This document shows positions 1 to 12,199 of a DNA stretch of 64,000 bases, piece by piece. This DNA comes from Colocasia esculenta (taxonomy: Eukaryota; Streptophyta; Magnoliopsida; Alismatales; Araceae), in assembly GCA_014218235.1 (NCBI GenBank), contig CM024759.1:72146042-72210041 (forward strand). The letters are read 5' to 3'. The notes beneath the pieces were generated by a model. That model was given only the letters and a program-made list of their open reading frames with translations, made no database searches and was not told where the DNA came from. Both the position numbers and the translations under genes were made by a program. Each line of letters opens with the position of its first letter. Within the stretch, counting starts at the first letter, position 1.

Positions 1-185
1 TCCAAGTGAACACACACAAGATTTGGTATGGCAAGACCAGTAAATCATGCATGCATAAAATGTCATGGTTGATCATCACATGGTTATATCTTGAATGTTT
101 CTTTTTGTGAATAAAAGTCTAGTCATCCTGTTCAAAAAAGAATAATGAATGAAGAAGGTATAAAGTACAAGCAATCGTTACATAC

Positions 186-3100
186 ACTTGTTGCAGGAAG
201 AAGACGATGATGATTGGGAAGAGGGCCAAGGAGCAGCAATATTGTCATTCAGGTCACAAGTAAAGCTAACCCCTGAGGATTGATCAAATGTTGCATCTGA
301 GGGCAGGCTGGGCAGCAGGCATCCCGACTCTGGTACAAGTACATTAAAAAAGAAATGAACCCACATCGTGAGGTCATGACATGAAAATATATTTTTTGAA
401 ATGTGGCATAAAAATAATTGTCATGGATGATGGAAAAATAGTGAAGATATTCTAGGAGTATGTGATGCTTAAGGGGATTTGATCTTTCTACATGGGCAAA
501 ATTTCACAAAAGTGAAAAGCAACACTTTCATTCATATACATGTATAAAGAACCCAAGTGGATATTAAAGGAGAATCATGTGTTCAATATACAACTGTATT
601 TAAATATGATGTCATACGTGTTGGATGACGTTGATAGGCATGTCATTAATTATGCACAACATACAGAAAATAGCAGCTCATTAGCATACAAAAAATGCAT
701 ATGGATATTTTTATATTTTCATTCACCATATTGTATCTTAATTTATTTATTAACTTTGCAATACAAGAAGTTCAGATAGTAATCTTTAAGTATCTTACTA
801 GTATAAACTCTCTGAGTATCCAAGTTGGATCAATCACTAAACCATGAGAATTATGCAACCTGACTAATAACTTCAACTAACATTTGACTAGAAGGTTCAT
901 AAAATCATAACCCTCCTGGTCTGAAAAGCTCCAACTAACTGATGTGGAAAATACATTGGACTCGACAATACAGAATTACTTCTGCCTTACAGATAATCTC
1001 CAAAATAACTTGATTGACTAGCAAATGATGATCATCACAATCATGCAAGAAGCAATTTGATATAGCTTCTTTGCCTCAAGCACCACTGTCAACCGAAATT
1101 GAGGAAGAAAATTACATTAATACTTCTTCACTCAGTTTAAAGCAACGAACATTTCTGCATAAACATCACTGCATATCATTCCAAAAGTTCAGTGATAGGG
1201 GGCATCTTGACACAAGGTTTATTCCATTATGTTGCTTCCAATAATTCAATCCTAAAAGTCCAATGATTTTTGGGGCAATTATTTCTTCAGACAGAGTTTA
1301 GCCTATATCTAAATTCTAAAGTTGATTTCTATGTACTTCTAGCAAATGCTAACTCAGTGTAAATGTTGGATGAAAACCTGGCTATTGATAAACGATATTT
1401 GGATTCACAGACTTGTGATGAAAACATTCTCATACACATTGTCAAGTTTATGTTGTTACCAAATGAAGTCATCAGTTAAGGAGAAACATATAATATCAAT
1501 AACTTTACAATAAAAATAATATGCTAAAAGTAGAGAAAAATATCACCTTGTATGCCAACTGGTTACCGTTTGCAAATTGCATCACCAACAAAACACAAGA
1601 ACAGAAACAGGAAATGGAGTCAGCAAATAGCTGTGGAGATGATGATCACATTTAATTTGATATTCAATGATTAACAAGGCAAACTACGACAAACCTTGTA
1701 GTGAAAATCTTTTAGGTTATGTGACAAAGGCTGTACACATTTGTGCTTATATTCATCCTCTGTAACTGAAGACCAAATGTTGCAGCACAATCTAATGCCT
1801 GAAGATTAGTAATAAAACTTTGCTTCTGCAAGTGCGACACAAAATTATTCACGGTATTGCAGCATGCAGTCCTATTCCCAATCACATCCACACAGTCTCT
1901 TGCAACAGTTTTAGCATCGGGGAAAACTAACGGGCACACTGTAACAAAAGAAATGCAGCATATATTCATGGAATGTAAAATATGTAAGTGAATGAGAACA
2001 CAAAATATTGACAAATGAAACACACCAAATTTGCTAACTCTGGCATTACTTGGAATTTATGAAAGCCCATGTGAAAAGACATACAGTTCAGTTTTTAGCT
2101 CAAATGGAATATTTTTAAAAACTTACAACTTTTGATAGGTGGGAAACTTAGCCAAATCAAGCTTTGCGGGTTCCAGACTTGGTCGAACTTGATTCGAACC
2201 CTTAACATGAGGCCAATCTCAGGTCAACCTGACTTCAGATGGCTCAAGCGCAGCTTGACTCTGGCTTGTTAGGAAGTCCAACAAAGCAAGACTCAAGCCC
2301 ATGAAACACAGGTCAAGTTCTAAGCATGAAACACAAGAATATCCAATATTTTTGAATATTTGAGCTTCAACTTCTAGTCAAGAGGCAGTCCCACCCCAAT
2401 AAAAACTGAACTATATAATAAATCCAATATTATTAAATCAATCTGACTGTTAGACAAACGAGCCAACCTCATTCAATTTCCTCATGCGAGGAATTAAAAC
2501 CTTTGGACTAGTCCCAGGCAATTCCCATTCTGATTCTAAGGCCATTTTGTCTGGTGGTTCATTGCCCATAAGAACCCAGCCAATTCTAATCAAGTTCATG
2601 CTGTCACAGTTCAGTTCAGCCAGTTTTCAGTACTCACAAAATTCCAGATCAGATCGGGTTACAGGATTGGACCCCCCGATCCCGATCCAGAACCGGATCG
2701 GGTCGGCCCAGAATCAGCCGGGATCAGCCAATCCAGCCCAATACTGCCAATTCCGTCCACATTCTACATAGAGTCGGGAGGATTGGCATTCTCACCCTTG
2801 AATCGGATTGGGAGCCCCATGATTCTGATCTGAATCGGCCGATCCCGATTTTGCATTCCATGTTAGTTAGTACCATGCTCTCAGTAGCTAACTGAGGCTG
2901 AATTGACCATTCAGCTTGGCTCATTTGGTTAAATCAAATGTACCAAGCCAAGACAAACTCAAGCAGCTCAACCCATTGCCAGCCCCAACTTTTAATGCAC
3001 CAAATGATTATCAAAGACCCTCGATGGCAAAGATGATAATTATTTTTCCTCATTCCACCGAACAGTTTCAATTCATAAAATGAGTCCATTGCATGTTTCC

Positions 3101-6100
3101 AATGGTTAATAGTTAAAAGAAGTATAATGCTTTCTAAAAAAGAATTGTTTCTCTAGGTAGATCGAAAAGAGATATTTAAAGCTATATATTTCTTTTTCTC
3201 TTGTGGTATCACAGCTTATCCAGTCAGTGCAGCCTAGTGAAGAAAAGCACTACATACACTAAATTAGAAAATTTGTCTGCATGAATGAGGAAGCACATGT
3301 AAATTTTCTAAAAATAGAGAGATATCACCACTTGAAATCAGTTTTCTGGGTGTATATTTTTTCTTCTATAAAAAAATTTCAAAAGGTTACTCAAAACTTT
3401 TACCTCTATTTATATTGCAGTTAGAAATCCGTCTAAGTACTTGTTTTGCCGATGATGGATCAAGTCTACTAGCTAGCCATCTAAGAATTATGTTCCTGCA
3501 GTCATCAATCTTGGAGAAATGCTCAGGCAACATACGAGCACCATCTGCACTGGGTAGGCCACCATCTCTTAATGCAATTTTTCTAGCAGCTTCAAGTATA
3601 GCATTCTGACAAATTTGGCTGCAACACTCATTCACAGGATCCACCTTTTTGCAGGCTGCCAGAAGTTTAGAAGAGTCCACAGCACTTTCAACTCCATTGA
3701 CATCATTGACAGGACAGGCGCCTTCTGTGAGATTCAAAGGGTGTACCGAGCAAATATCTGCAAGGCTACTATTTGCACCCTGGCTTACAAGAATTTGCTG
3801 GATGTCTGATAGGCAGTGATTTGCATGGGTTGCATCCAAAGCAAGTACCCAGTTTCTTTACTGGATTGTCCAACAAGAATCACAAGTGTGGCATGCAATT
3901 GTGGGCAGCAGATTACATTAGCCAGAAAAGGAGCAAAGGCTTGATAACAATCAATTGCAGTTGTTCTCATCATACTTTCAGCAGCAGAAAATTTTAATTT
4001 ACAAAGACCTGAAAGGAGGAATTTGACTCAGAAAAATGATGTACCTGACTTGAATATTAAATCAAGTTAACATTAAGAAGGCAAACCTGATAACTTGGGA
4101 ATGATGTTATTCGAGAAAGGTCCCAAAGGTGAAGGTGCAAGAAGAGGAATATATGGTTGAGGGGCCCTGCTTGGAGAAGTGTCAGGCAAAAAGGTATCAT
4201 CCTTCTCTTCCAATAGAATGTAGCCTTCTTCTTGCAATGGAAAGCCTTGAACCATATTATTGTCCAGGATGTTAAAGTAAGATTCACATAGACCTGGTAG
4301 AGTGGGATATATACCAAAACCAGTCAAATCCAAGAATTTGGAAGATGTTTAAGGTGAATGCTACAATTATGACATTCTAAAACACTAAAGTACAAGAAGA
4401 AAGGTTTTTTGTTTTGTTTTTGAAAGTGGGTAGTACCACAATTATATTGAAAGAAAAGGAAGAATGTACGAGTATAGGAGCCCAAAAAGTTTAACCCCAA
4501 AAGGTATAGCCACCCAAAGCCCCTATACAAGCCAGCAAACACCCAAAAGGATCCCCCACATACAAATTACAATTGTGATCCCCTCCATACAAAAGAAGAA
4601 AGGTATATCAGACATGAAAATTTTTTGTTTCACATAATCAGTACCAACAGCCTTCCAATGTCTCGAACGATAGTTCCAAAGAATGGGGGTAACAGAAAAG
4701 GAAACGGTGAGTCTGGGATAATGTCTTCCACTATGATGTATTTTTTTTTTTGAAATGTGTCTTCCACTATAATGTTGTGCAAGTAAACATAGAATATCCA
4801 TCTGTAACCACAACTAAACAATGCAGACAACATCTGATATGGCATGAACAAAGATTCCTCACAAAGTTTGTGCTGTAGCATGAAAATATATTATATCTGT
4901 ATAACCTTTTTTTTTGACAAGTTGGTGGTATAGATTGTATAACTTGGAATGAAAACAACGCATACATGTTGTGCATGCTAAAAATCAGAATTCATTAGGA
5001 CTTAAAATAGTGAAGAAACCAACCGAAGTCCAATGACTTCTGTAGGAAAATGCTTCCCGTCCACCAGAGAAAGAAGATTCCTTGATCAGCATGAGTAACC
5101 CATCTTAATTTATAGTCTTATTCAGCATAGGAACTGTTGAAATTACTGGATTGGTCATCACATTTAGAACTTCAAACGCATTCAGTGGAGAGAGACAGTA
5201 AATTATTCTTGACTTATTTTGGTTTCAACTTGATGTGGGACTATTCTTCAAATACGCTCTCACGTGCATGCTGGGTTAGACTCTGTTACATCAGCTAAGA
5301 CAATCAGAAGGTGCATACCCTGGATCATAAACATAGACTCTGACATCATATGGGCTATCATAATCTAATCCTTCAGGCATTGAGTGAAGAGTGTTCAAGT
5401 ATTGTATGTGCATGGTAATTTTGTCCCTTTTCTAATGTGACCTCTCACATGCAGGCGGATTTAAGCTCTATCACATGGACCATGACAAACATGAGGTATG
5501 TGACCTGAACTTTAGCAAAGGACCATAACACCACAATAAACTTTGTTAAATTGGGCTGGGTAATTAATCTCAAAACCGAAGGCATTGAGTGAAGACTGAA
5601 GGAGGCACCATTACCATAAGAATATCTAATTTTGCCTCTTGTTCCAATGTGGGTCTATTTTAATATAACCCCTTATATGCAGGCCACCAAGGCTTTGTCA
5701 TGCGAACATATTATCCCAGATTGCAAGGCCCAAATTACAACCATGGGCTTTGGTACCATATTAGAATTATAGGACTAGCCATCCAACACAAAACCTTAGC
5801 AGTCAGTGTACCCTTCTCAATCTGGAACTATCCTAATATGCCCCCCCATTGGAAGCCAATGTAAACTCTGACACATAAATCACAATAAACAAGGATGTGC
5901 AACCCATATCATTCCCATCTTGAAGCTATTGGATTGACCCATCCAACTCAAAACCTTAAGGGATTGGTTTATTTTATTCCCCACTTATGTGGGATATTCT
6001 AACGGGAACAAAAGTTACAATCGTCCTAACAGACAAAGCATATGACAAAAGAACTAGCAGTATAGCATTCAATCGTCATACGCCTACAGCTCCAACAAAG

Positions 6101-9100
6101 GCCTACTTGTACATTACAATTTCCCTATCCTCTGGTCTTCATAAGAATTCCCTTGGCACTCAGGATATGATAGTTGCACATAATGAGAATGAATAGCTTC
6201 AGGAGAGGAGTGTAAAACACATGAACAAGCCATTCACAGGACACCATAGCTGGTAAAATGTGGAGGGTTAGTGAAAGAGTCAAAAAGATGTTCAGTGACA
6301 GGAGGGGTGTACTTCAGATGTTTCAATGAAAAGATTTTAAGTGGAAATATGGAAACATGTCAAAAGGAGAAGATAGACATTGACCCGCCTGCAAAGAAGC
6401 AAGGACCTACATCACCTACCTATCTACACCTGGCAAAGACCTGCATATCAGAAACTAGAATTGAGTATAAGCCATTCTCTCTAGGATTAAATACATTTAT
6501 GCCGTGCCTTAAATGTAATATCCTGGAAAATAGGCACTGACTGAAAAATGTGATGGGGCAACATGATAGGATAGCTCAGGGGCCAAATTCCAAAGGACAA
6601 CATGATAGGATGTTTAAAGCACAGTGTGTGTATTTTACCCGCTTCAATAATTTATTATATGAAGAACAAGTAAAATTATGAATTGGTCCACAGAAACATA
6701 GAATGCGGATGGAAATGTGAACAGGAACGAGATGGGAAGGGCTAATTATCAGTTTGCCATTTAACTTTTCTCTGGAAGTGGGGGAGGGAATGTGGAGCAG
6801 CATTGATGGCAAGATAAGTGAATCTGCTTTTAAGAATTGGACAATCTGATCAATTGGGCAGCTTTTCAGTTAATTCTTATTCAAAACAATTTAGAATAAC
6901 ATACAAACTTGAACAAGACAAGAAGCAGGATCTACAGGAAATTAATAAGACATAATAACCAATAAAAACTTTTACATTTCAGAAAGCATTCCCATTGTGT
7001 TTTAAGCATTGAGCAGAAGAAGGTCCACATGTCACACATACATTCTAAAAAGTTATACATGTACAGGAGGATCATCCAGCAAAACATGAGAAGGGAGCTT
7101 CACAAGCTGTTTAGAATTCCAAATTTATCATTGCAAAACAGCATGCTCTCATTCAATCAACTTGCTTATCTGTTTCTTATTTGTTCAATGGAAGAAAATA
7201 CAGGATATGGACATATATACTTACCACAAAGCAGAAAAGTGTGCACTGTGATGCGGGACGACGAGGGAGGGAGGAAAGGACTGATGCGGGACGATGAGGG
7301 AGGAGGAAAGGACGAAGTCCGGATGTCCACCGGAGCAGGGGAAGGATGGAGGAAATCCGGAATCCACCGGAGGAGGGGAGAGGAGTCGGGAAGGAGGGAG
7401 GGAGACAGGAATTGGCTTCCGCCGAAACAAGTCTTTTCTGATTTTTTTTTTTCAAAGTCTGTCCCCCACATCCGTGGGGATACGGGAGATACATATAGGA
7501 GAGGGATGGGCTCACAACTTGACCAAATGCCCATCTCCTTAAATGTACAATAAAAGCCAAAGAAAATACATAAAAATAGGAAATGCTAAATGGCACCTAA
7601 ATGGGCCATACAAAATATTTGGCCACATGGCCCCTTTCACCTACCAAGGCCCAAAAGATCAAAATATCCCTTTTTAAATACATAAAGTTTTAAAAGAGAA
7701 ATTTACATCAAGTGGGCCTCTAATGGGCCAAACAAAATAGACAAATGACCCATGGCTCCTTTGGTGTAGCTTTACGATTCCCATCATTCTCCCCTGGTTC
7801 GAGAAAACTCGTCCTCGAGTTTGAAATGCCGCAATATCCATACAAGAAATAGCGGAATAACAAAGTCATGTATTAGCAAAGTCGCCGTAGGGATATCCAA
7901 ACCAGTATACCTTCTGACAAGTTGCAGTCTGCGTAGAATGTGTGCTTCAAGATCGCACCATATCATATCAAAATGACACTGATCTCTCGTAAATCTTGCA
8001 AGTCGCTGATTGTTGTCAATGACAGGCTTATCTCAAATACATCATCACATATCAAATGAAGTCCAGATGCGACGAACAAGTCTTGATCCCAGACATCAAC
8101 AAAACAATCTTCACACATACACGATCAGGAATAGTCACCAACTCCAATGACTTTTCATCAATCACAGTCTTCTCTTGAAGCACAGGCTTGGCAATAGGCG
8201 AAATATACTTGGAAAAGAGAATTTTCCTGCTAAATGTGGTGGCTGGATAATACACCTAGACTGGGTTGAGTCAATAACAACATGTCGCTTTTCCAACCAC
8301 TCTTTTCCCAAAGTAATGTATGGTCTCGAGGGATCAATAGTGCACCATGCTCCATCAAAATATTTAACTGATTTCATCTGAGTTTTGTCTAAAAAATTTA
8401 GATGAAACTCTATAAAAGCCTGATCACCATCAACAATAATCTCCCCAGTTTGCAATAAGTTATCAACAATAGCCTGAGAAATATAATTGTCTTGATGCTC
8501 CTCATCGAGTACTATTTTTGTCAGCTTCTCATTTGGTAGACAGACGAGAAAGCTAAAATACATGTTGCATATGTGTAAGAGATTACCCAGACTGAGACCA
8601 ATAGTGTAGAGTTAGGGGGACTGCTGCAGGGCGCGAGCCGCTGAATGGGTGGAATTCGTCGAGACGATCACAATGACGCGAACGGCTCGTCAAACCAAGC
8701 TCGGACGAGTCCTCCACGCTGGCGGTGCGATAAGAGATCTGGTGCACCGCCTGAGCACTGTAGCGGACCGGCTACAGTGGCGGGCCGGGTCGAACCGACT
8801 CGACCCGGCTCGCGGTCCTCTTTTTTTATCCCCCCTCCTGCGTTGCGTAGAGAGAAGACGAAAGGGATGGAGAGGGAGGGCCGCGGGGCGGCTGCTGGCG
8901 GAGCGGCTGCGGGCGGGGTGGCTGCCGGCGGAGCGCTGCGGGGCGGGGCGGGCTGGCGCGGGCGGGGCCGGCGTTCGCGGGGGTTGCTGGCGGAGCCGGC
9001 GACAGCGGGCGGAGAACCAGGCGACGGCGGCTCCTCTTCTCTTCCTTCTTCTTTGGTTCTGCGCGGGGGGTTGTTCCGGCGATGGGGAGGGAGGGAGAGA

Positions 9101-11164
9101 AGGGGACGACACCGCGGGAGGGAGAGAGATGGTGCGGAGGGGGCCCAGGCGCGTCCGGCGCGGGGAGAAGGAGACCCCGGCGCGCCTGGCGCGGGTCCCG
9201 AGCGCGACCGTGGAGGGGGACCCGGGAGCGGGCTTGACCCGGGTACGGAGGGGGGTTCGCGGTGGAGGGGGGGGGGTGTCTGCGGCGAGAGGGGGATCCG
9301 TGTGCAGGGAGTTCAGCGATGGGGGGGGGGGTCGCGGGGAGAGCGGGGTAGCGGGAGGAGGCGGAGGGTGGCGCGGGTTCGCCTGCGCGGCTTTTGGAAA
9401 TGGGGGGAGCTCGGGGCGGGGTTCCGGAGATGGAGGAGGGAGCCGATGGGAGGGGAACTGGGGAACCGGGAGAGTGGGAAAGCAGGGAGGGGGTGAGCTC
9501 GTGCAGGGGGGGTCCGGAGCAAGAGAGAGAGAACAGGGAGAGAGAGAGGACTGGAAGATGGGGGGGATGACCGGGAGAGAAAGAGATGGTCGGGGAAGAT
9601 AGAAGGGGGGATCGAAGGATGCTCTGATACCAGACTGATGCGGGACGACGAGGGAGGGAGGAAAGGACGAAGTCCGGATGTCCACCGGAGCAGGGGAAGG
9701 ATGGAGGAAATCCGGAATCCACCGGAGGAGGGAGAGGAGTCGGGAAGGAGGGAGGGAGACAGAATTGGCTTCCGCCGAAACAAGTCTTTTCTGATTTTTT
9801 TTTTTCAAAGTCTGTCCCCCACATCCGTGGGGATACGGGAGATACATATAGAGAGGGATGGGCTCACAACTTGACCAAAATGCCCATCTCCTTAAATGTA
9901 CAATAAAAGCCAAAGAAAATACATAAAAATAGGAAATGCTAAATGGCACCTAAATGGGCCATACAAAATATTTTGGCCACATGGCCCCTTCACCTACCAA
10001 GGGCCCAAAAGATCAAAATATCCCTTTTTAAATACATAAAGTTTTAAAAGAGAAATTTACATCAAGTGGGCCTCTAATGGGCCAAACAAAATAGACAAAT
10101 GACCCATGGCTCCTTTGGTGTAGCTTTACGATTCCCATCACACTGTCACCTCAACATTAATGGATCTAATTAATGGGTCACTGATATGTTTCTTTAGTTT
10201 TTTTTTCCTTTTTTTTTTGGTAAAGGCCCAGGTTCGAACCCTGGCTCCCCCTAAACCACCCCACCCCAATACCAACTGAGATATACTCTACTGCAATAAC
10301 ATGGTGATATACCAATAACTTATGTACGGGAGAAGAATACAAACTTCAGTGCAGATCTGCTTGATTCATTTTCTTCTTACTGGAGCATGGGTGCAACACT
10401 CTTTCAGATCAATTAATAAGCATAAAGATCTCTGTGATTTATGCATACCCAATCTAGTTTGTCTTAATCTGAAGACTCTTGACAAAGAAAATAACCAGGT
10501 AGACACAGGCTCGCGGCATGTGAACAGCCGCATCAGCAAAACGTTCAACAACAAACAGGCACGCTGAAAGGCAATAATAAAGTCGATTGAACACAGAAAC
10601 AAGACATATATCTTGTGCTCCAGAGTGTTGAATTCCAAGTGCGGGACCCCAGCGGTAATAGTATTGTTTCTCTTCACTAAGATGTGAATAATAGAAGTAG
10701 AATGTAGCTTCCGCTACCTTGAAGTCTGGGGCAGTCGCCATAACAAAATTTTTCTTAGTATACCAACTTACTTCCTACCCTCCTCAACTAGATTCTGCCT
10801 AGGAGAACCTGTCAGAGCTACTTCTTGATGTATTAGCCTAGACATAGACATTCTAAAACGAAATCATGGATAATGCTCACCAAATTCCCATACACCGAGA
10901 GATCAACACCCACAATACTAGATTCCTGACAAAACCCACATAAATTTTGAAAAAGGAAATGAAAGAGAGAAGTTAACCACATAGAAGGAAGATCCACACA
11001 AAACGAAAAGAAAAGCAGAGAGTCCTAATCAACGAGGACCCGAGATGGGAGACAAACAGATCGCGCAGAGAACACATCAAAGATCAACCTTAATACTTAC
11101 AGAAGACAAGCAGAAGGGACCCGAGGAGCTTCGAGCCCCAATGCAGCTGTCGCTCTCCCCCCAT
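186..11164 (-). CDS. SPARK-domain GPI-anchored protein, At1g61900-like; spliced, 3' end beyond window
   Basis: Family of secreted plant proteins held on the outer plasma membrane by a GPI anchor; precise role unknown. Exons read on the minus strand: E1 11164-11101 (ATG at 11164-11162, 21 codons, basic start then a hydrophobic signal-peptide core ending SLLLVF, donor GTAAG), E2 4245-4087 (acceptor least certain; proline-rich, RAPQPYIPLLAPSPLGPF), E3 4008-3404 (SPARK core: NVICCPQLHATL, NECCSQICQNAILEA, ILRWLASRLDPS), E4 1938-1695 (VCPLVFPDAKTV, RTACCNTV, SHLQKQSFITNLQALDCA), E5 329-186 (SGCLLPSLPSDATF, then a Ser-rich stretch). Splice phases join E1 to E5. The GPI-signal exon should lie left of base 186. 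Three one-base shortfalls break the frame: at the CCC run 3848-3850, at 1712-1716 (creating TAA) and at the A run 1704-1707. Each restores conserved residues if one base is added. Either these are sequencing indels or the gene is newly dead. The family call is strong; coding integrity is not. Confidence 0.85.
2640..2870. repeat. Dispersed repeat in intron 3, rich in GATC/CCGATC words
   Basis: Inside the third intron of the SPARK gene. Repeated words such as GATCCCGATC, CCGGATCGGGTCGG and GAATCGG occur in both orientations, giving imperfect inverted repeats. A neighbouring stretch at about 2160-2350 has similar pathetic-repeat texture (GACTCAAGC, CTTGACTC words). Both short open frames here have no family resemblance. 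Most likely a decayed MITE-like repeat; the class is not resolved. Confidence 0.4.
4405..4600 (-). mobile_element. 3' end of a plant L1-type LINE (short fragment)
   Basis: Read on the minus strand it has the simple GT-rich wording typical of the 3' untranslated end of plant L1 LINEs (GGGTGTTTGCTGGCTTG, TTGGGGTTAAACTTTTTGGG, TATACTCGTACATTC), ending in an A-rich tail. It lies in intron 1 of the SPARK gene, just upstream of exon 2. Only the 3' tail is present, so it is a dead 5'-truncated copy. The class rests on texture, not on a protein domain. Confidence 0.45.
5130..5970. repeat. Decayed, internally repetitive sequence in intron 1
   Basis: The phrase ATTGGATTGACCCATCCAAC with ACTCAAAACCTTA, and the phrase AATGTGGG(A/T)CTATT, each recur two to four times in diverged form between about 5140 and 5960. 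They alternate with CTCACATGCAGGC / TTATATGCAGGCC motifs. This looks like several rearranged copies of one dispersed repeat. No open frame or terminal structure is visible. Confidence 0.4.
7249..7786 (-). repeat. 3' LTR of the intronic retrotransposon
   Basis: 538 bp, TG...CA ends. It is longer than its partner mainly because of an extra ~33-bp tandem copy of the GATGCGGGACGATGAGGGAGG unit at the outer end. Otherwise the two LTRs differ by scattered single-base changes, suggesting a fairly recent insertion. Confidence 0.9.
8162..8563 (-). pseudogene. Retropepsin-like remnant of the intronic retrotransposon
   Basis: A 133-codon open frame inside the retrotransposon. The segment from DNYISQAIV through PYITLGKEWLEKRHVVID has the layout of a plant gypsy aspartic-protease domain (an N-terminal lobe followed by a 'YxxLGxxWL' segment). 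The catalytic D-S/T-G triad is not recognisable, so activity is unlikely. Downstream on the minus strand a short frame ends KLEDEFSRTRGE, the kind of charged tail that plant gypsy polyproteins have just before the polypurine tract. The protease call is tentative. Confidence 0.35.
8640..9620. other. GC-rich, purine-biased block inside the intronic retrotransposon
   Basis: About 1 kb just downstream of the primer-binding site is strikingly G-rich on the plus strand (C-rich on the element's sense strand), unlike the AT-rich flanks. Long overlapping open frames on both strands are a by-product of composition: they are low-complexity Pro/Arg or Gly/Arg. It could be a structured leader or a captured GC-rich host exon. 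No family is recognisable. Confidence 0.5.
9636..10140 (-). repeat. 5' LTR of the intronic retrotransposon
   Basis: 505 bp, TG...CA ends. The primer-binding site follows it on the minus strand after a 3-base gap. Confidence 0.9.
10197..10290 (-). mobile_element. tRNA-derived SINE head fragment with A-rich tail
   Basis: On the minus strand: an A-box-like ATCTCAGTTGGT (10283-10272), then a B-box GGTTCGAACC (10240-10231) about 32 bases on, then an A-rich tail (10218-10197 read as poly-T on plus). This is the promoter layout of tRNA-derived SINEs. It lies in intron 1, just outside the LTR element. Target duplications were not identified. Confidence 0.55.
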
Positions 11165-11440
11165 ATTCTACAAGATCTTCAGGGCGACTGGTGTATCAGG
11201 TCCTGCGCCATGCCATGGACACCGAGGAATAGGGAAAGAGATGAACTTTCGAGCTTTCCTCTGGGTTTGGCGGCCTCTCATTCATACGGGGCACCTTCAG
11301 CGGTGGGGGGCCGGATTAGGGAGACGGGGAGAGAGAGAGAAGGGGGGAGAAGCGCCATTGAATGCGGAGTGTGTCCGTGGGGACAAAGCCAGCTCCAGTA
11401 GCTGTCTCTGAGTGTGACCGCAACGCTCCTCTCCTCACTC

Positions 11441-11458
11441 TCTCCTCCTCTCTCTCCG

Positions 11459-11492
<34 letters not shown>
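11441..11492. repeat. CT/GA microsatellite upstream of the SPARK gene
   Basis: A CTCTCC-rich stretch grading into an uninterrupted CT run. On the gene's strand it is (GA)n about 280-330 bases upstream of the ATG. GA tracts here often lie in plant 5' leaders or core promoters and can bind GAGA-binding BBR/BPC proteins; any such role is inferred. Confidence 0.7.
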
Positions 11493-11496
<4 letters not shown>

Positions 11497-11819
11497 CGTC
11501 TGAAAACTCGCTCCAACCACGGTTAAACTCGTCCCCATATCCCTGCAACTCGGGTTTCCTCGACTCGTTCTCTGCTCAACTCATTGTTGAGCTGGAATCT
11601 TACCAGAAACATGGTTATGTGGAAGTTGTAATTGTAATATTTTGGACTGCATAATAGGGTGTTGGTTATAGTTTTTTTTTTTTTTTCTAAATTAAAAAAA
11701 AAGAAGAGACAGATACAAACATGTTTGGTAAGTAATTTTTTTAGGAAAGAATTTTTTCCCTATATAAATCTCTCTTAAAAAAAATAAGTCTCATCCTATT
11801 TTTATTTTAAGAATACATT

Positions 11820-12185
11820 GGCTCCTCCTCTCCCCCCCCCACCCGCCGGCGCCTTCCCCCACCCCTGCCGGCGCCCTCCCCGTTTCCTGCGCACCGGCGC
11901 CCTCCCCACCCCCACCGGCGCCCTCCCAGCCCCCTGCGCACCCGGTGCCCTCCCCGCCCCCCGCCGGCCCCCTCCCCCCCCCCCCCCCCCCCCCCACCCC
12001 GCCGACGCCCTCCCCCACCCCCGCCGGCGCCCTCCCTCCCCCTGCGCACCAGCGCCCTCCCCACCCCCGTCGGCGCCCTCCCCTCCCCCTGCGCACCAGC
12101 GCCCTCCCCCACCCCCGCCGGCGCCCTCCCCACCCCCACCGACGCCCTCCCAGCCCCCTGTGCACCCTCCCCCTCCCCCACCCAC
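11820..12185. repeat. C-rich minisatellite, ~22-24 bp unit
   Basis: About 15 imperfect units of the type CACCCCCGCCGGCGCCCTCC, alternating with CCCCTGCGCACCAGCGCCCTCC variants to give a 44-48 bp higher-order period. A run of about 20 C residues sits near 11978. It lies about 650-1000 bp upstream of the SPARK gene start and is flanked by very AT-rich DNA. The complementary strand is rich in G runs. Open frames across it are Pro- or Gly-rich artefacts. Confidence 0.9.
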
Positions 12186-12199
12186 CCCACAAGGCCTTC

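Larger units (their letters stand above)
7249..10140 (-). mobile_element. Non-autonomous Ty3/gypsy-like LTR retrotransposon inside intron 1
   Basis: Two direct repeats begin TGATG and end CATCA: 7249-7786 and 9636-10140. The element is flanked on both sides by the 5-bp target duplication CACTG (7244-7248 and 10141-10145). Next to the right LTR lies a sequence matching the 3' end of initiator-Met tRNA (minus strand TGGTATCAGAGC, 9632-9621), so the element reads on the minus strand, like the host gene. A purine tract (minus AGGGGAGAA, 7795-7787) precedes the left LTR. The interior is only about 1.85 kb and lacks reverse transcriptase and integrase, so movement would need another element's proteins. 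Confidence 0.9.

Noticed and set aside
7029..7596. Open frames across the left intronic LTR
   Set aside because: They run from intron into LTR or are repeated in the second LTR; no family resemblance.
8645..9949. Long open frames (up to 419 codons) on both strands
   Set aside because: They cover the GC-rich block and the LTR, are low-complexity Pro/Arg/Gly, and overlap each other in three frames; composition explains them.
10454..10741. 95-codon minus-strand frame as an extra exon of the SPARK gene
   Set aside because: No similarity to the family, and the phases of exon 1 (11101) and exon 2 (4245) already join directly.
11500..11780. Core promoter of the SPARK gene (TATA-like TTTATATAGG on minus near 11760)
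   Set aside because: About 600 bases from the ATG with no transcript evidence, so the start site cannot be fixed from sequence.
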